Shown here: in pieces, positions 9,004-18,532 of the stretch
How positions within the stretch are numbered: position 1 is the stretch's first letter
Layout: every line of letters begins with the position of its first letter
Assembly: GCA_017463405.1 (NCBI GenBank)
Contig: JAFTPJ010000021.1
Coordinates: 1 to 49,670, forward strand
Direction of reading: 5' to 3'
Source: Clostridia bacterium
Lineage (GTDB): Bacteria > Bacillota > Clostridia > Oscillospirales > CAG-272
DNA: 49,670 nt
Translations under genes and position numbers: made by a program
Notes under the pieces: generated by a model
What the model was told of the DNA's origin: nothing
The model's input: the letters and a program-made list of their open reading frames with translations, nothing else
Database searches by the model: none

Positions 9004-9789
9004 ATGGAAGAAAAAGCAGTGCAGAGCGAATCTCCGATCCTGTCTCTTGACGGTGTATCGATTCGTTACATGACGGGAGATTTCAAGGAGATTGGTATCA
9101 AGGAATTTATCATCCGAAAGCTGACGCGAAATTATCACGTCAACGAGTTCTGGGCAGATAAGGATATTACGTTTTCGATCTATCGCGGCGATATGCTTGG
9201 CATCATCGGTACCAACGGCGCGGGAAAATCTACTTTGCTCAAGGCGATCTCTGGCATTATGGTTCCTACCGAGGGGACGGTGACGCGCGAGGGGAAGATT
9301 GCTGCGCTTTTGGAGCTTGCCAGCGGCTTTGACGGCGAGATGACGGTCAGGGAGAATACCTATCTGCGCGGTGCGATGCTGGGATATACCAAAAAATTTA
9401 TGGATGACACCTACGAGGAGATCATTCGCTTTGCCGAGCTGGAGGAGTTTCAGGACAGACCGTTCAAGCATTTGTCCTCGGGTATGAAGTCGCGCTTGGC
9501 TTTTTCGATTGCATCATTAGTGGAGCCCGACATCCTGATTTTGGACGAGGTGCTGTCGGTTGGCGACGGTGCGTTCCGCAAAAAAAGCGAGGCAAAGATG
9601 AAATCTATCATCCGTGGGGGGGCGACGACGATCCTTGTATCGCATTCGATTGCGCAGGTTCGCTCAATGTGCAATAAGATTTTGTGGATCGACCACGGAA
9701 AGCAGGTCACGTTCGGCAGTGACGTAAAAAAGATCTGCGATGCATATGAAAAATTCCTGTCGGACAAGGTGTTACCGACAGATCTGTAG
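9004..9789 (+). CDS. ABC transporter ATPase of the polysaccharide exporter (TagH/Wzt-like)
   Basis: This 261-aa ATPase has Walker A GTNGAGKST (69-77), signature LSSGMKSRLAF (from 157), Walker B ILILDE (177-182) and H-loop H214. The segment LLELASGFDGEMTVRENTYLRG after the Q-loop is typical of TagH/Wzt/KpsT exporters. It lacks the C-terminal sugar-binding domain found in some Wzt proteins, so it is probably not selective for a terminal cap. It pairs with the permease immediately upstream. Confidence 0.93.
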   Translation: MEEKAVQSESPILSLDGVSIRYMTGDFKEIGIKEFIIRKLTRNYHVNEFWADKDITFSIYRGDMLGIIGTNGAGKSTLLKAISGIMVPTEGTVTREGKIAALLELASGFDGEMTVRENTYLRGAMLGYTKKFMDDTYEEIIRFAELEEFQDRPFKHLSSGMKSRLAFSIASLVEPDILILDEVLSVGDGAFRKKSEAKMKSIIRGGATTILVSHSIAQVRSMCNKILWIDHGKQVTFGSDVKKICDAYEKFLSDKVLPTDL

Positions 9790-9815
9790 AGATATATAGG
9801 AGGAGTGTATACGAT

Positions 9816-12587
9816 ATGAAAATCAATGAATTGACTAAAGATAATGCCAAAGCAGCAGAGGCAATATCGCCGGAGGATGCTTTTGAAAAGGATGAAGCGG
9901 GACCGGTTGCGACAGACAAAGAAGATTATAAGTATCAATTTTCTATCGTAATGCCGGTATACAATGTTGAGGAATATATCGACGAGGCGGTTGAAAGCAT
10001 TTTTCAGCAAACGATCGGTTTTGAAAAAAATGTACAGTTGATTCTGGTAGATGACGGTTCTCCCGACAACTGCGCACAAATTTGCGACGGCTACCGTGAG
10101 CGTTATCCCGACAATGTGGTTGTGATCCACAAGAAAAACGGCGGTCTTGCATCTGCTCGGAATGCAGGACTTGCCATTGCAGAAGGAAGATATGTCAACT
10201 TTGCGGATCCCGACGATAAATTTTCTCTTAACGCACTGTCAAAGGTATATGACTTTTTCAGAAAGTACGATCATATTATTGATGTTGCATGCATTCCCGT
10301 GCATCAGTTTGGAGACGTCAACAGCCCGCATCATTTGAATGATAAATTCAAAAACGGAACCCGTATTATCAATCTGGAGCGGGAATACCAATATATTTTA
10401 ATGTTTGCCAACAGCTCGTTTGTAAAGAACTGTGTGGCAAAGCGAGAGGTGTTTCGCTCGGATTTGGTGGTTGCCGAGGATGCGGAGCAGATGACAAAGC
10501 TTCTTATGGATAACCATTTTCTCGGAGTTGTTTCGGGATGCAAGTATTTGTATCGCAGACGTGGAAATTCTCTTGTTGGCGCAGGCACCCAAAAGAAGGG
10601 GTGGTATACACAGTATCTGATCAATTTTACAAAGAATACGCTGGATTATGCGGAAGCGAAATTCGGGTACATTCCGCGTTTTGTGCAAAACGTGGTAATG
10701 TGCGATTTGCAGTGGCGCTTGCGGATCGAGGAGGAGCCCGAGGTGCTTTCTCCCGAGGAAAGAGCGGAATACAAGGAGCTTTTGAATGCGTGCATTAAGC
10801 GCATTGACAACGAAATTATTATGCGTCAGAGGCATCTGCCCTTTGATGCAAAGCTCTATTATATTGCGAAAAAGTATGAACCCACACAGTTTATCAGCCG
10901 CTCGTTCAATAACATTTACTATGGCAGAGATGGGGATATTCATCACTATTTCTCACAAAACCGCTATGAGTTGCAATTCCTTGAGGTGGACGATACCGCC
11001 ATCCATCTGTCTGTCAGACAGTCTGTGCTGGCATTTGATACCGCGATCGACAGTATGTTTATCAAGGTGAATAAGGTACGCTATGACGCAGAGAAAATGG
11101 AGCGTATCAAAAACAGATTTTCTGTTGGCGAGCCTATTTCATATTATTATGTTGCCGATTTCCATATTCCGATTGCCGATTTGAAAAAGAGCAACAACCG
11201 TATTTCCTTCCACACATCATCAGGCAATTCCACAATCACCAATGTCAAGCTCGTCCCCTGTAATTTCTTCCCCATGTCCACAAAATATAAAAACGGATTT
11301 TATGCTGTCAATAACCTTCTCTTTAAGCTTGGAAGAAGTGAGATCAGTGTTTCTGCTGCTACGGACAGAGAAATTGCTAAGCATGAAAAAAAATTTTGCA
11401 AGGAGCTTTGGAAATCCAATCGTCTTGGGGAAAGAAAGGCGGTGGTTGCGCGTGCTTTGGCACGATTGTATCGAAAATTCCATAAAAAGCCGATATGGAT
11501 CATCTCCGACCGTCTCAATAAGGCGGGGGATAACGGCGAGGCGTTTTTCCGATATCTTCGCGAGATTGATTATAAGGGGGCAGATTATTATTATACCATC
11601 GGTAAATGCGCATCTTATGATCAAATGAAACCATTGGGGCGTGTGGTGGATCACAGTTCTCTGAAATATAAGGTTTTGCATCTGGCGGCGGATTGTATTA
11701 TTTCGGCACAGGCGGATTATTATGTAACCAATCCGTTCTCGGGCTACAGCGAGCCGTACAGAGATATTCTTGCAAATAAAAAGTTCGTTTTTCTGCAGCA
11801 TGGAATTACGCAAAATGATATTTCAAGCTGGCTCAATCGCTATAACAAGAATATCCAAGGTTTTATATGTGCCGCGGTTCCCGAACATGATTCGATTGTC
11901 AATGGCAATTATTTCTATACGGATGAGAAGGTGTGGTTGACCGGCTTTGCACGGTTTGACAGACTCTACCGTGATGAGAAAAAATATATTACCCTGATGC
12001 CGACATGGCGCAGATATTTGATGACCGAAAACGATCGTTTGACCGGTATCTGGGCGGCGGGATCACAGTTTGCGGAAAGCGAATATTTCCGTTATTATAA
12101 TAGTTTGATCAACGACAAGCGCTTGATTGACGCAGCTGAAAAATACGGCTATACAATCTGCTATATGCCTCATCCGAATACGATTACAAAGATCGATCTG
12201 TTTGACCATGACGAAAGGGTAAAGTTCTTTTCGATCAATGACGAGTATCGGGATGTATATGCGCAAAGCAGCTTGGTTTTGACCGATTACTCCTCGGCGG
12301 CATTTGACTTCGCGTATCTGCGCAAGCCAATTGTGTATACACAGTTCGATAAAGAAGATTTCTTTGGCGGAGCGCATGTTTGCGTACAGGGCTACTTCGA
12401 CTACGAACGAGACGGCTTTGGCGAGGTGACGTACGATCTGGATACCACGGTGGAGACGTTGATCGATTACATGAAGAACGATTGCAAGCTCAAGGATCAG
12501 TACCGCGAGCGTATTGACAGTTTCTTTGCGTTCAACGATCAGAACAACTGTAAGCGAATCCTTGATAAAATTCTGGAAATGAAATAA
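9816..12587 (+). CDS. Two-domain GT2 / CDP-glycerol glycerophosphotransferase-like polymerase
   Basis: AGGAGGAG precedes the ATG. The 923-aa protein joins an N-terminal GT2 domain (about 44-330; FSIVMPVYNVEEYID, VDDGSPDN, NAGL, FADPDD) to a C-terminal CDP-glycerol:glycerophosphotransferase domain (about 555-923). TagF-family landmarks in the second domain are FLQHG with H662, MPTWR (729-732), PHPN and TDYSSAAFDF (from D824). A middle segment of about 200 residues looks like a beta-rich linker. Such fusions build polyol-phosphate polymers with added sugars, as in teichoic acids or capsules. With the ABC exporter it should make and export such a polymer. The precise polyol is unknown. Confidence 0.88.
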   Translation: MKINELTKDNAKAAEAISPEDAFEKDEAGPVATDKEDYKYQFSIVMPVYNVEEYIDEAVESIFQQTIGFEKNVQLILVDDGSPDNCAQICDGYRERYPDNVVVIHKKNGGLASARNAGLAIAEGRYVNFADPDDKFSLNALSKVYDFFRKYDHIIDVACIPVHQFGDVNSPHHLNDKFKNGTRIINLEREYQYILMFANSSFVKNCVAKREVFRSDLVVAEDAEQMTKLLMDNHFLGVVSGCKYLYRRRGNSLVGAGTQKKGWYTQYLINFTKNTLDYAEAKFGYIPRFVQNVVMCDLQWRLRIEEEPEVLSPEERAEYKELLNACIKRIDNEIIMRQRHLPFDAKLYYIAKKYEPTQFISRSFNNIYYGRDGDIHHYFSQNRYELQFLEVDDTAIHLSVRQSVLAFDTAIDSMFIKVNKVRYDAEKMERIKNRFSVGEPISYYYVADFHIPIADLKKSNNRISFHTSSGNSTITNVKLVPCNFFPMSTKYKNGFYAVNNLLFKLGRSEISVSAATDREIAKHEKKFCKELWKSNRLGERKAVVARALARLYRKFHKKPIWIISDRLNKAGDNGEAFFRYLREIDYKGADYYYTIGKCASYDQMKPLGRVVDHSSLKYKVLHLAADCIISAQADYYVTNPFSGYSEPYRDILANKKFVFLQHGITQNDISSWLNRYNKNIQGFICAAVPEHDSIVNGNYFYTDEKVWLTGFARFDRLYRDEKKYITLMPTWRRYLMTENDRLTGIWAAGSQFAESEYFRYYNSLINDKRLIDAAEKYGYTICYMPHPNTITKIDLFDHDERVKFFSINDEYRDVYAQSSLVLTDYSSAAFDFAYLRKPIVYTQFDKEDFFGGAHVCVQGYFDYERDGFGEVTYDLDTTVETLIDYMKNDCKLKDQYRERIDSFFAFNDQNNCKRILDKILEMK

Positions 12588-12593
12588 TCAATC

Positions 12594-12637
12594 GAGCGGT
12601 TTCCGCGGCATTTGGCCGATGGGAGCCGCTCTTTTTT
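12594..12637 (+). terminator. Terminator of the surface-polymer operon
   Basis: The stem GAGCGG/CCGCTC with an imperfect interior is followed by TCTTTTTT, starting 7 bp after the stop codon. Confidence 0.7.
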
Positions 12638-12687
12638 GAACGGGTTTTTAATTTCGGATAAAATTTTTGAATTTTTTGGATACACTA

Positions 12688-12716
12688 TTGACAAGATGCG
12701 TAAAATGTGATATAGT
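12688..12716 (+). promoter_or_regulatory. Promoter of the Ca2+ ATPase gene
   Basis: TTGACA (12688-12693), 17 bp, TATAGT (12711-12716). Confidence 0.78.
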
Positions 12717-12780
12717 ATATATAAATTGACCAATGAATGCATAATACGGTCAAATAATGATGTATATGGAGGAGATAACG

Positions 12781-15399
12781 TTGTTGTTTCACAATCAATC
12801 AAGGGAAGAAACGCTTTCGCAGCTTGCGACCGACGCGCAAAAGGGACTTCGGTCGGAGCAGGTAACGGCTCTTCGGGAAAAGTACGGAGAAAATAAGCTC
12901 CGAGAAAAGAAAAAGAAAAGTACTCTGCAGCGCTTTCTCGATCAGTTCAAAGATGTGATGATCCTGATCCTGCTCGCGGCGGCGGTGGTCTCTTTTGTAG
13001 TCGTTTGCGTCGAGCGGAACTGGGGAGAGCTGTTTGAACCGTTACTCATCGTGCTGATCGTTATCCTCAACGCCATCATGGGCGTGTATCAAGAGGGCAA
13101 GGCGGAAAAGGCGCTGGATGCCCTGAAAAATATGTCGGCGCCGCACGCGCGCGTGATTCGTGACGGTGTGGAGCGCGTGATTGATGCATCCGGGCTGGTA
13201 CTCGGCGATATCATCAAGCTGGAAGCGGGCGATTTTGTTCCAGCCGATGCAAGGCTATTGCAAAGCGTCAGCCTCAAAAGCGAGGAATCGGCGCTGACGG
13301 GAGAATCGGTACCCTCCGAAAAGGATGCCGATGCCTCGGTGGACGAAAAGGCACCGCTGGGTGACCGTAGCAATATGGTGTTCTCGGGGTGCAGTATCAC
13401 CTACGGCACGGCGCTGGCTGTCGTGACCGCAACGGGAATGGACACCGAAATGGGGAAGATCGCGAACCTGCTGGACGGAGAGGGCGAGACGCAGACTCCC
13501 TTGCAGAAAAAGCTTGCACAGCTTGGAAAGTACCTAGGCATCGTGGCGCTTGCGGCGTGCGCAGTGATCTTTGTTGTGGGATTGATTAACGACATCCCGC
13601 CGCTCGAGATCTTTATGACGGCGGTCTCGCTGGCTGTTTCAGCAATCCCTGAAGGTTTGCCCGCGATTGTGACCATCGTTCTGTCCATCGGTGTACAGCG
13701 CATGGTCAAAAAGAACGCGCTCATTCGCCGTCTGCCTGCTGTGGAGACGCTGGGAAGCGCCTCGATCATCTGCTCGGATAAGACGGGAACGCTTACGCAG
13801 AACCGCATGACGCTGGTCAAGGCGTATCTCGACGGCGCACAGGATACCGTGGATATTACGACCGAAAACGGTGAAAATGTCCGCCATCTGCTGACATACG
13901 GAACGCTTTGCTGTGACGGCTCGGTGGTGTTTGACGGGGAGAAGGAACAGCACATCGGCGACCCGACCGAGACGGCAATCGTTTTGGCTGCGCACAAAAA
14001 CGGACTTCCCAAGGACGCTTTGAACGAAAAATATCCGCGCCTTGCGGGTATTCCGTTCGACTCCGATCGCAAGCTGATGACGACCGTCAACCGCATCGAC
14101 GGGAAAAATATCGTCATCGTCAAGGGCGCGTTCGATATGATGATGCCGCGATGCATCAAGGGAGACATGGAACGCGCGCGTCGGATGACCGAGCGCATGA
14201 GCGAGAACGCGCTTCGCGTGCTTGCCGTGGCGTATAAGGAGATTGATGCGGTTCCTGCAAATCCCACCTCCGAGGAACTGGAGAACGGGCTGTGCTTCCT
14301 GGGGCTTGTTGGTATGATCGATCCGCCGCGTCCCGAGGCAAAGGTTGCGGTTGCGACCTGCCGCCGTGCGGGTATCAAGCCGATTATGATTACGGGTGAC
14401 CACGTGGTTACGGCATCCGCGATTGCGCGGGAGCTGGGTATTTTGCAGGATGGTGACCGTGCCATTACGGGCGCGGAGCTGGATGCGATGACCGATTCCG
14501 AGCTGGACGCACAGGTGGAGCAGATCTCGGTCTATGCGCGTGTTTCGCCCGAGAATAAGATCCGCATCGTCAAGGCATGGCAGCGCAAGGGACAGGTGGT
14601 CTCCATGACGGGTGACGGAGTCAACGATGCGCCTGCGCTTAAGGCTGCGGACATCGGTTGCGCGATGGGGATTACAGGTACCGACGTTGCAAAGGGCGCG
14701 GCGGATATGACCCTGACCGACGACAATTTCGCAACTATCGTCGATGCTGTTCGGGAGGGCAGAGGTATATATGCCAACATCAAGAAGGTGGTTGGATTCC
14801 TGCTCGGTACCAATATCGGTGAGGTCATTACGGTCTTTGCTGCGATGCTCCTGTGGCACAAAACGCCGTTGCTTTCGATGCAGCTGCTCTGGATCAATCT
14901 GGTCACCGACAGCCTGCCCGCGATCGCATTGGGCATGGAGGCGGTTGAAGCGGATGTGATGGATCGCAAGCCAAAGCCCAAAAATGAGGGGATCTTTGCG
15001 GGTGGTCTTGGTGTGCGTGTGGTGCTGCAGGGCTGTATGTTCGCGCTTCTGACGCTCGTTGCATTCTGGATCGGCTGGGGTGGAAGCGATGCAAATCTTG
15101 CAGCAGGGCAAACGATGGCATTTACGGTGTTGGCGCTCTCGCAGGTGGTGCAGGCGTTCAATATGCGCTCCGAGCACTCCCTGTTCAAGATCGGTCCATT
15201 CAAAAACGGCAAGCTGAATCTGGCGGCGCTGACCTCCGTGCTTCTTGTGGCGCTCGTGCTATTCACGCCCGTTGGAATTGCGTTCGGACTTGTGATTCTG
15301 CCATGGCAGTATTATCTGATCGCGCTCGGCTTGATCTTCGTTCCGCTGGTCGTGATGGAGCTCGCAAAGCTACTCGGACTGGTTCGGCATAAGCATTAA
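12781..15399 (+). CDS. P-type Ca2+-transporting ATPase (type IIA)
   Basis: I place the start at TTG 12781, 6 bp after GGAGGAG (12768-12774). ATGs at 12757 and 12760 have no ribosome site. The 872-aa pump has the actuator motif LTGES, the phosphorylated Asp in SDKTGTLTQNRM (D333), the ATP-domain KGA, TGD and the hinge GDGVNDAPALK. Calcium ligands of SERCA-type pumps are visible: PEGLP in TM4, NIGEV in TM5 and NLVTD in TM6, so both ion sites may be kept. The N-terminal cation-ATPase domain (SREETLSQLATDAQKGL) is present. It probably exports Ca2+ or Mn2+ from the cytoplasm. It is a single-gene unit with its own promoter and terminator. Confidence 0.94.
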   Translation: MLFHNQSREETLSQLATDAQKGLRSEQVTALREKYGENKLREKKKKSTLQRFLDQFKDVMILILLAAAVVSFVVVCVERNWGELFEPLLIVLIVILNAIMGVYQEGKAEKALDALKNMSAPHARVIRDGVERVIDASGLVLGDIIKLEAGDFVPADARLLQSVSLKSEESALTGESVPSEKDADASVDEKAPLGDRSNMVFSGCSITYGTALAVVTATGMDTEMGKIANLLDGEGETQTPLQKKLAQLGKYLGIVALAACAVIFVVGLINDIPPLEIFMTAVSLAVSAIPEGLPAIVTIVLSIGVQRMVKKNALIRRLPAVETLGSASIICSDKTGTLTQNRMTLVKAYLDGAQDTVDITTENGENVRHLLTYGTLCCDGSVVFDGEKEQHIGDPTETAIVLAAHKNGLPKDALNEKYPRLAGIPFDSDRKLMTTVNRIDGKNIVIVKGAFDMMMPRCIKGDMERARRMTERMSENALRVLAVAYKEIDAVPANPTSEELENGLCFLGLVGMIDPPRPEAKVAVATCRRAGIKPIMITGDHVVTASAIARELGILQDGDRAITGAELDAMTDSELDAQVEQISVYARVSPENKIRIVKAWQRKGQVVSMTGDGVNDAPALKAADIGCAMGITGTDVAKGAADMTLTDDNFATIVDAVREGRGIYANIKKVVGFLLGTNIGEVITVFAAMLLWHKTPLLSMQLLWINLVTDSLPAIALGMEAVEADVMDRKPKPKNEGIFAGGLGVRVVLQGCMFALLTLVAFWIGWGGSDANLAAGQTMAFTVLALSQVVQAFNMRSEHSLFKIGPFKNGKLNLAALTSVLLVALVLFTPVGIAFGLVILPWQYYLIALGLIFVPLVVMELAKLLGLVRHKH

Positions 15400-15406
15400 A
15401 ATATTT

Positions 15407-15446
15407 GAGGAGATATCCCAGTGTATATCCGGGATATCTCCTCTTT
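15407..15446 (+). terminator. Terminator after the Ca2+ ATPase
   Basis: GAGGAGATATCCC pairs with GGGATATCTCCTC around a 9-base loop; CTTTG follows. The symmetric stem could stop transcription from either side. Confidence 0.75.
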
Positions 15447-15536
15447 GTATGCTCTCTCTGTCACAGTGGGCGTGGCACCTTTCCCAAGGTGATAGGCTTT
15501 GAGGATGTTTAAAAAACTTCTGCGGATGGTTGCGTC

Positions 15537-15565
15537 TTGACAAATTCCTCATTTTTTGCTATGAT
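15537..15565 (+). promoter_or_regulatory. Sigma-A-like promoter of the ECF sigma operon
   Basis: TTGACA (15537-15542), 17 bp, TATGAT (15560-15565), about 100 bp before the sigma gene. Confidence 0.7.
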
Positions 15566-15605
15566 AATGGTAGAATAAATATTTTTCGGAATTTTTTCAA
15601 AATTG

Positions 15606-15635
15606 TGTAACCTTTCGGTGGAAAACGGCGACATA
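15606..15635 (+). promoter_or_regulatory. Putative ECF-type autoregulatory promoter
   Basis: TGTAACC (15606-15612), a 16-bp spacer and CGACATA (15629-15635) have the AAC / CG(A/T)C architecture of promoters read by ECF sigma factors. It sits 34 bp before the sigma factor start, as expected for self-activation. Confidence 0.6.
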
Positions 15636-15668
15636 TAGGGTGAAGCCCGAAAAAGACAGGAGATTGCT

Positions 15669-16220
15669 ATGGAGGATTATCGGATCGTGGATTTGTACTG
15701 GGCGCGGAACGAGGCGGCGATTGCGGAATCGGACCGTAAATACGGCAGGATGTTGCAATCGCTTTCCTATTCGCTTCTCTCCTCTCGCGAGGATGCGGAG
15801 GAATGTGTCAACGATACGTATCTGGATGCGTGGAATGCAATGCCGACTGCGCGTCCCGCGTACCTTGGTGCGTTCCTTTCCAAAATTACGCGCAGAATCT
15901 CGGTGGATCGCTGGCGCCATATCCACCGCGAAAAGCGCGGCGGCGTGCAGTCGGTATTGGAGGAGCTTGGTGAGTGCATTCCCGCCGCGGGCGGCGTGGA
16001 GGAGGATTATGAAAACGGACGGCTTTCGCGAGAGCTGAACACGTTTTTGCGTCTGCTTCCGACCGAGAAGCGCGTGATGTTTCTGCGGCGGTATTTTTAC
16101 TCACAATCGCTGGCGGAGATAGCAGAGGCATTGGACGTGAGTGAGGGAAAGGTTAAGGTCACGCTGCATCGCTTGCGCGAGCAGTTGCGCCAAAGATTGG
16201 AGGAACAGGAGTTGTTATGA
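15669..16220 (+). CDS. ECF-family RNA polymerase sigma factor
   Basis: This 183-aa protein has sigma region 2 (about 14-80; the DAEECVNDTYLDAWNA helix) and region 4 (about 125-178; LPTEKRVMFLRRYFYSQSLAEIA then the recognition helix VSEGKVKVTLHRLREQLR). It lacks regions 1 and 3, as ECF factors do. CAGGAG lies 7 bp upstream. The next gene overlaps it by 4 bp and looks like its membrane anti-sigma partner; a VWA lipoprotein follows. A stress-responsive envelope regulon is inferred. Confidence 0.92.
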   Translation: MEDYRIVDLYWARNEAAIAESDRKYGRMLQSLSYSLLSSREDAEECVNDTYLDAWNAMPTARPAYLGAFLSKITRRISVDRWRHIHREKRGGVQSVLEELGECIPAAGGVEEDYENGRLSRELNTFLRLLPTEKRVMFLRRYFYSQSLAEIAEALDVSEGKVKVTLHRLREQLRQRLEEQELL

Positions 16221-16858
16221 AGCATTCTTTTGATGAAAAACTTTCCTACCTGTTCGATGAGATCGGCGGTGTGGACGAGCGGATGCTTACCGAGGCGATG
16301 GAATACCGCTCTGCGAAAAGGTCCGCCAAGGTGCTTCGCACACTCACGGCAATCGCGTGCGCATTGCTTGTGACCGTGACGGGAGTTTCGGTTATTCTCA
16401 CCAATTGGCGCGGATGGTTTGTCGTTGACGGGACAGATTCCGGACCTTCCGATGGCGCGTTCCCGTCGTGGAGCACGCATACGCTGGATGCACTTTTGCA
16501 GAACGCAAGGGGCGAGGCGAGCTACATGCTGCTCTCATCCACGAGTGACGTGACCTATTTCGGAGAGGCATACCTGCTCTGGCAATACGAGGACGACGGT
16601 GCGGTTTATCAAAGCCGCGCACTGACCGGCGAGGAGCTGGGGCGCTTGTGTACGCTGATTGCGGACGGCAAGGCGGTCGGTGACACATCCCCCGCACAAT
16701 TCACACGCGTGTGGCTGACGCTCGGAAACGGAGACGTACTTACCCCGTATCTCCCCACGACACCCGGAAATATCTCTGCAACGGTCTTCGACTATGAAGC
16801 CGAGCTCATTCCCTCCGACGAGCTCATCTCCTGTATTTCGGACATTCTGAAGCCTTGA
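16217..16858 (+). CDS. Probable anti-sigma factor, single-pass membrane protein
   Basis: This 213-aa protein starts within the sigma factor stop (ATGA overlap). A cytoplasmic head of about 36 residues (FDEKLSYLFDEIGGVDERML) precedes one transmembrane helix at about 39-60 and an external domain of about 150 residues. Position, coupling and topology fit an anti-sigma factor, but no zinc-binding HxxxCxxC motif is visible, so it is not of the classical ZAS type. The family is not recognised. Confidence 0.65.
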   Translation: MKHSFDEKLSYLFDEIGGVDERMLTEAMEYRSAKRSAKVLRTLTAIACALLVTVTGVSVILTNWRGWFVVDGTDSGPSDGAFPSWSTHTLDALLQNARGEASYMLLSSTSDVTYFGEAYLLWQYEDDGAVYQSRALTGEELGRLCTLIADGKAVGDTSPAQFTRVWLTLGNGDVLTPYLPTTPGNISATVFDYEAELIPSDELISCISDILKP

Positions 16859-16892
16859 AGCAATTTTCAAAATCGGAAAGGATGGTATTTAT

Positions 16893-18509
16893 ATGATGAA
16901 ACGGATGCAAAAGCTCTTGACTGCGCTATTGGTGCTATGCTTGGTGCTCTCCTTCGTGGGATGCGGAGCTGGCGGGGAGGAGTCGGATGCGTTGGTCGGG
17001 AATAATTACTTCTCCAATCTCAGCAAGGATGAAAACAACTTGATGGGGGATGTTGAAGGTGACCTGGCAATGGACGCCGCCGATGATGCATTTTGGGAAG
17101 CCGAGACGGGCGATAATGCCAACGGCGGAGATAAAAAATATGACGAAGAAGTGGAAAAATTTATCGAAAACGCGTTTATCGAAACCGCGAAACAGAACGT
17201 GTCCACACTGTCCGCGGACGTGGACACCGCCTCCTACACATATTTTCGCAAGCTGATCAATGACGGAGGTATGTGGGAGTATCTGGCTCGGGATCCGTAT
17301 GCATTTCGCACCGAGGAGTTTATAAACTATTTCGATTATACAGATGCAAAGCAGCCCGACGCGGAAAAACTCTTCGGCGTGTCGTCCTCGATTTTTCCAT
17401 GCCCGTGGAACAAGGAGAGTGTCCTGCTGCGCGCAACTCTGCAGGCGGCAGAGGCTCCTCCTGTTGCAGGGAACAACCTGGTCTTTCTGATCGACGTTTC
17501 GGGCTCTATGATGTCTGCCGACAAGCTCCCGCTCCTGCAAAAGGCATTCGGATATCTGGTCGATCAGCTGGGCGAGACTGATATCATTTCGATTGTGACC
17601 TATTCGGGTCGCGAGCAGGTTGTTCTGCGCGGCTGTGAAGGCACGCGCAAGGTCGAGATTCTCGAGGCAATCAATTCGCTGACGGCAAGCGGTTCGACCA
17701 ACGGGCAGGCTGGCTTGCAGGAGGCATACCGCATCGCCACTGAGAACTTTATCGAGGGAGGAAACAACCGCATTATTATGGCGTCGGACGGTGACCTCAA
17801 CGTAGGAATTTCCTCAGCAGAGGAGCTGAAAAATTACGTGTCCGAGCAAAGAGAGAAGGATATTTATCTGTCTGTTCTCGGCTTTGGCATGGGCAATTAC
17901 CGTGACGCCAATATGGAGGCGCTTGCCGACAACGGTAACGGTGTGTATTACTATATTGACGGTGAGAGCGAGGCGGAAAAGGTATTTTGTACCGATCTTT
18001 TGGGTACGCTCTACACGGTTGCCGAGGATGTCAAGCTGCAGATTTCGTTTGACAAGGAGCTGGTTTCGTCCTACCGTTTGATCGGATACGAGAACCGTCT
18101 TTTGTCCGAGGAAGACTTCACCGATGACACCAAGGACGCGGGTGAGGTCGGCTCGGGGCACACGGTGACGGTGTGCTATGAGCTGAAACTGAATGACGGT
18201 GCAATGATTGAGGGCGCGTCGTGGCTGGAGCTTGCTGTCAATTACAAGTATCCGGGGGAGAATACGTCGGTTGATCCCGAGCGTTATACGATCGGATATG
18301 CAGACTACAGCGATACGCTTTCCGAGGATGCGAAATTTCTTGTGTGCGTGATTGAGACCTGCATGCTGATTCACGACAGCGATTATCTGTCGGAGGATTT
18401 TGATCTTTCGCAGGTCATCGCCACGCTGGATACGATGCTTCTGGATAACGATCCCGCGCGTGCGGAGTTCGCCGCATTGTTGAAAAAGCTGAACGGGCCG
18501 AAGCAATGA
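16893..18509 (+). CDS. VWA-domain lipoprotein (YfbK-like)
   Basis: This 538-aa protein has a lipoprotein signal with lipobox FVGC (Cys24) and a low-complexity acidic linker. Next comes an N-terminal VWA-associated region with TLSADVDTASYTYFRK and EEFINYFDY, then a von Willebrand A domain from about 190. The MIDAS motif DVSGSMM begins at D201, and ASDGDLN provides a later metal ligand. The rest resembles the C-terminal region of YfbK-type proteins. An AAAGGATG site precedes the ATG, 34 bp after the putative anti-sigma gene. Such proteins bind protein partners at the cell surface through a metal ion. Linkage to an ECF sigma factor suggests an envelope-stress effector; this is inference. Confidence 0.85.
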   Translation: MMKRMQKLLTALLVLCLVLSFVGCGAGGEESDALVGNNYFSNLSKDENNLMGDVEGDLAMDAADDAFWEAETGDNANGGDKKYDEEVEKFIENAFIETAKQNVSTLSADVDTASYTYFRKLINDGGMWEYLARDPYAFRTEEFINYFDYTDAKQPDAEKLFGVSSSIFPCPWNKESVLLRATLQAAEAPPVAGNNLVFLIDVSGSMMSADKLPLLQKAFGYLVDQLGETDIISIVTYSGREQVVLRGCEGTRKVEILEAINSLTASGSTNGQAGLQEAYRIATENFIEGGNNRIIMASDGDLNVGISSAEELKNYVSEQREKDIYLSVLGFGMGNYRDANMEALADNGNGVYYYIDGESEAEKVFCTDLLGTLYTVAEDVKLQISFDKELVSSYRLIGYENRLLSEEDFTDDTKDAGEVGSGHTVTVCYELKLNDGAMIEGASWLELAVNYKYPGENTSVDPERYTIGYADYSDTLSEDAKFLVCVIETCMLIHDSDYLSEDFDLSQVIATLDTMLLDNDPARAEFAALLKKLNGPKQ

Positions 18510-18532
18510 AATACCGAAAAGTTGCTCGCAAG

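Noticed and set aside
13639-15177. Long open frame of about 512 codons opposite the Ca2+ ATPase gene
   Set aside because: It lies wholly antisense to a well-supported gene, is full of His, Arg and Gln, and has no domain; it is a shadow of GC-rich codons.
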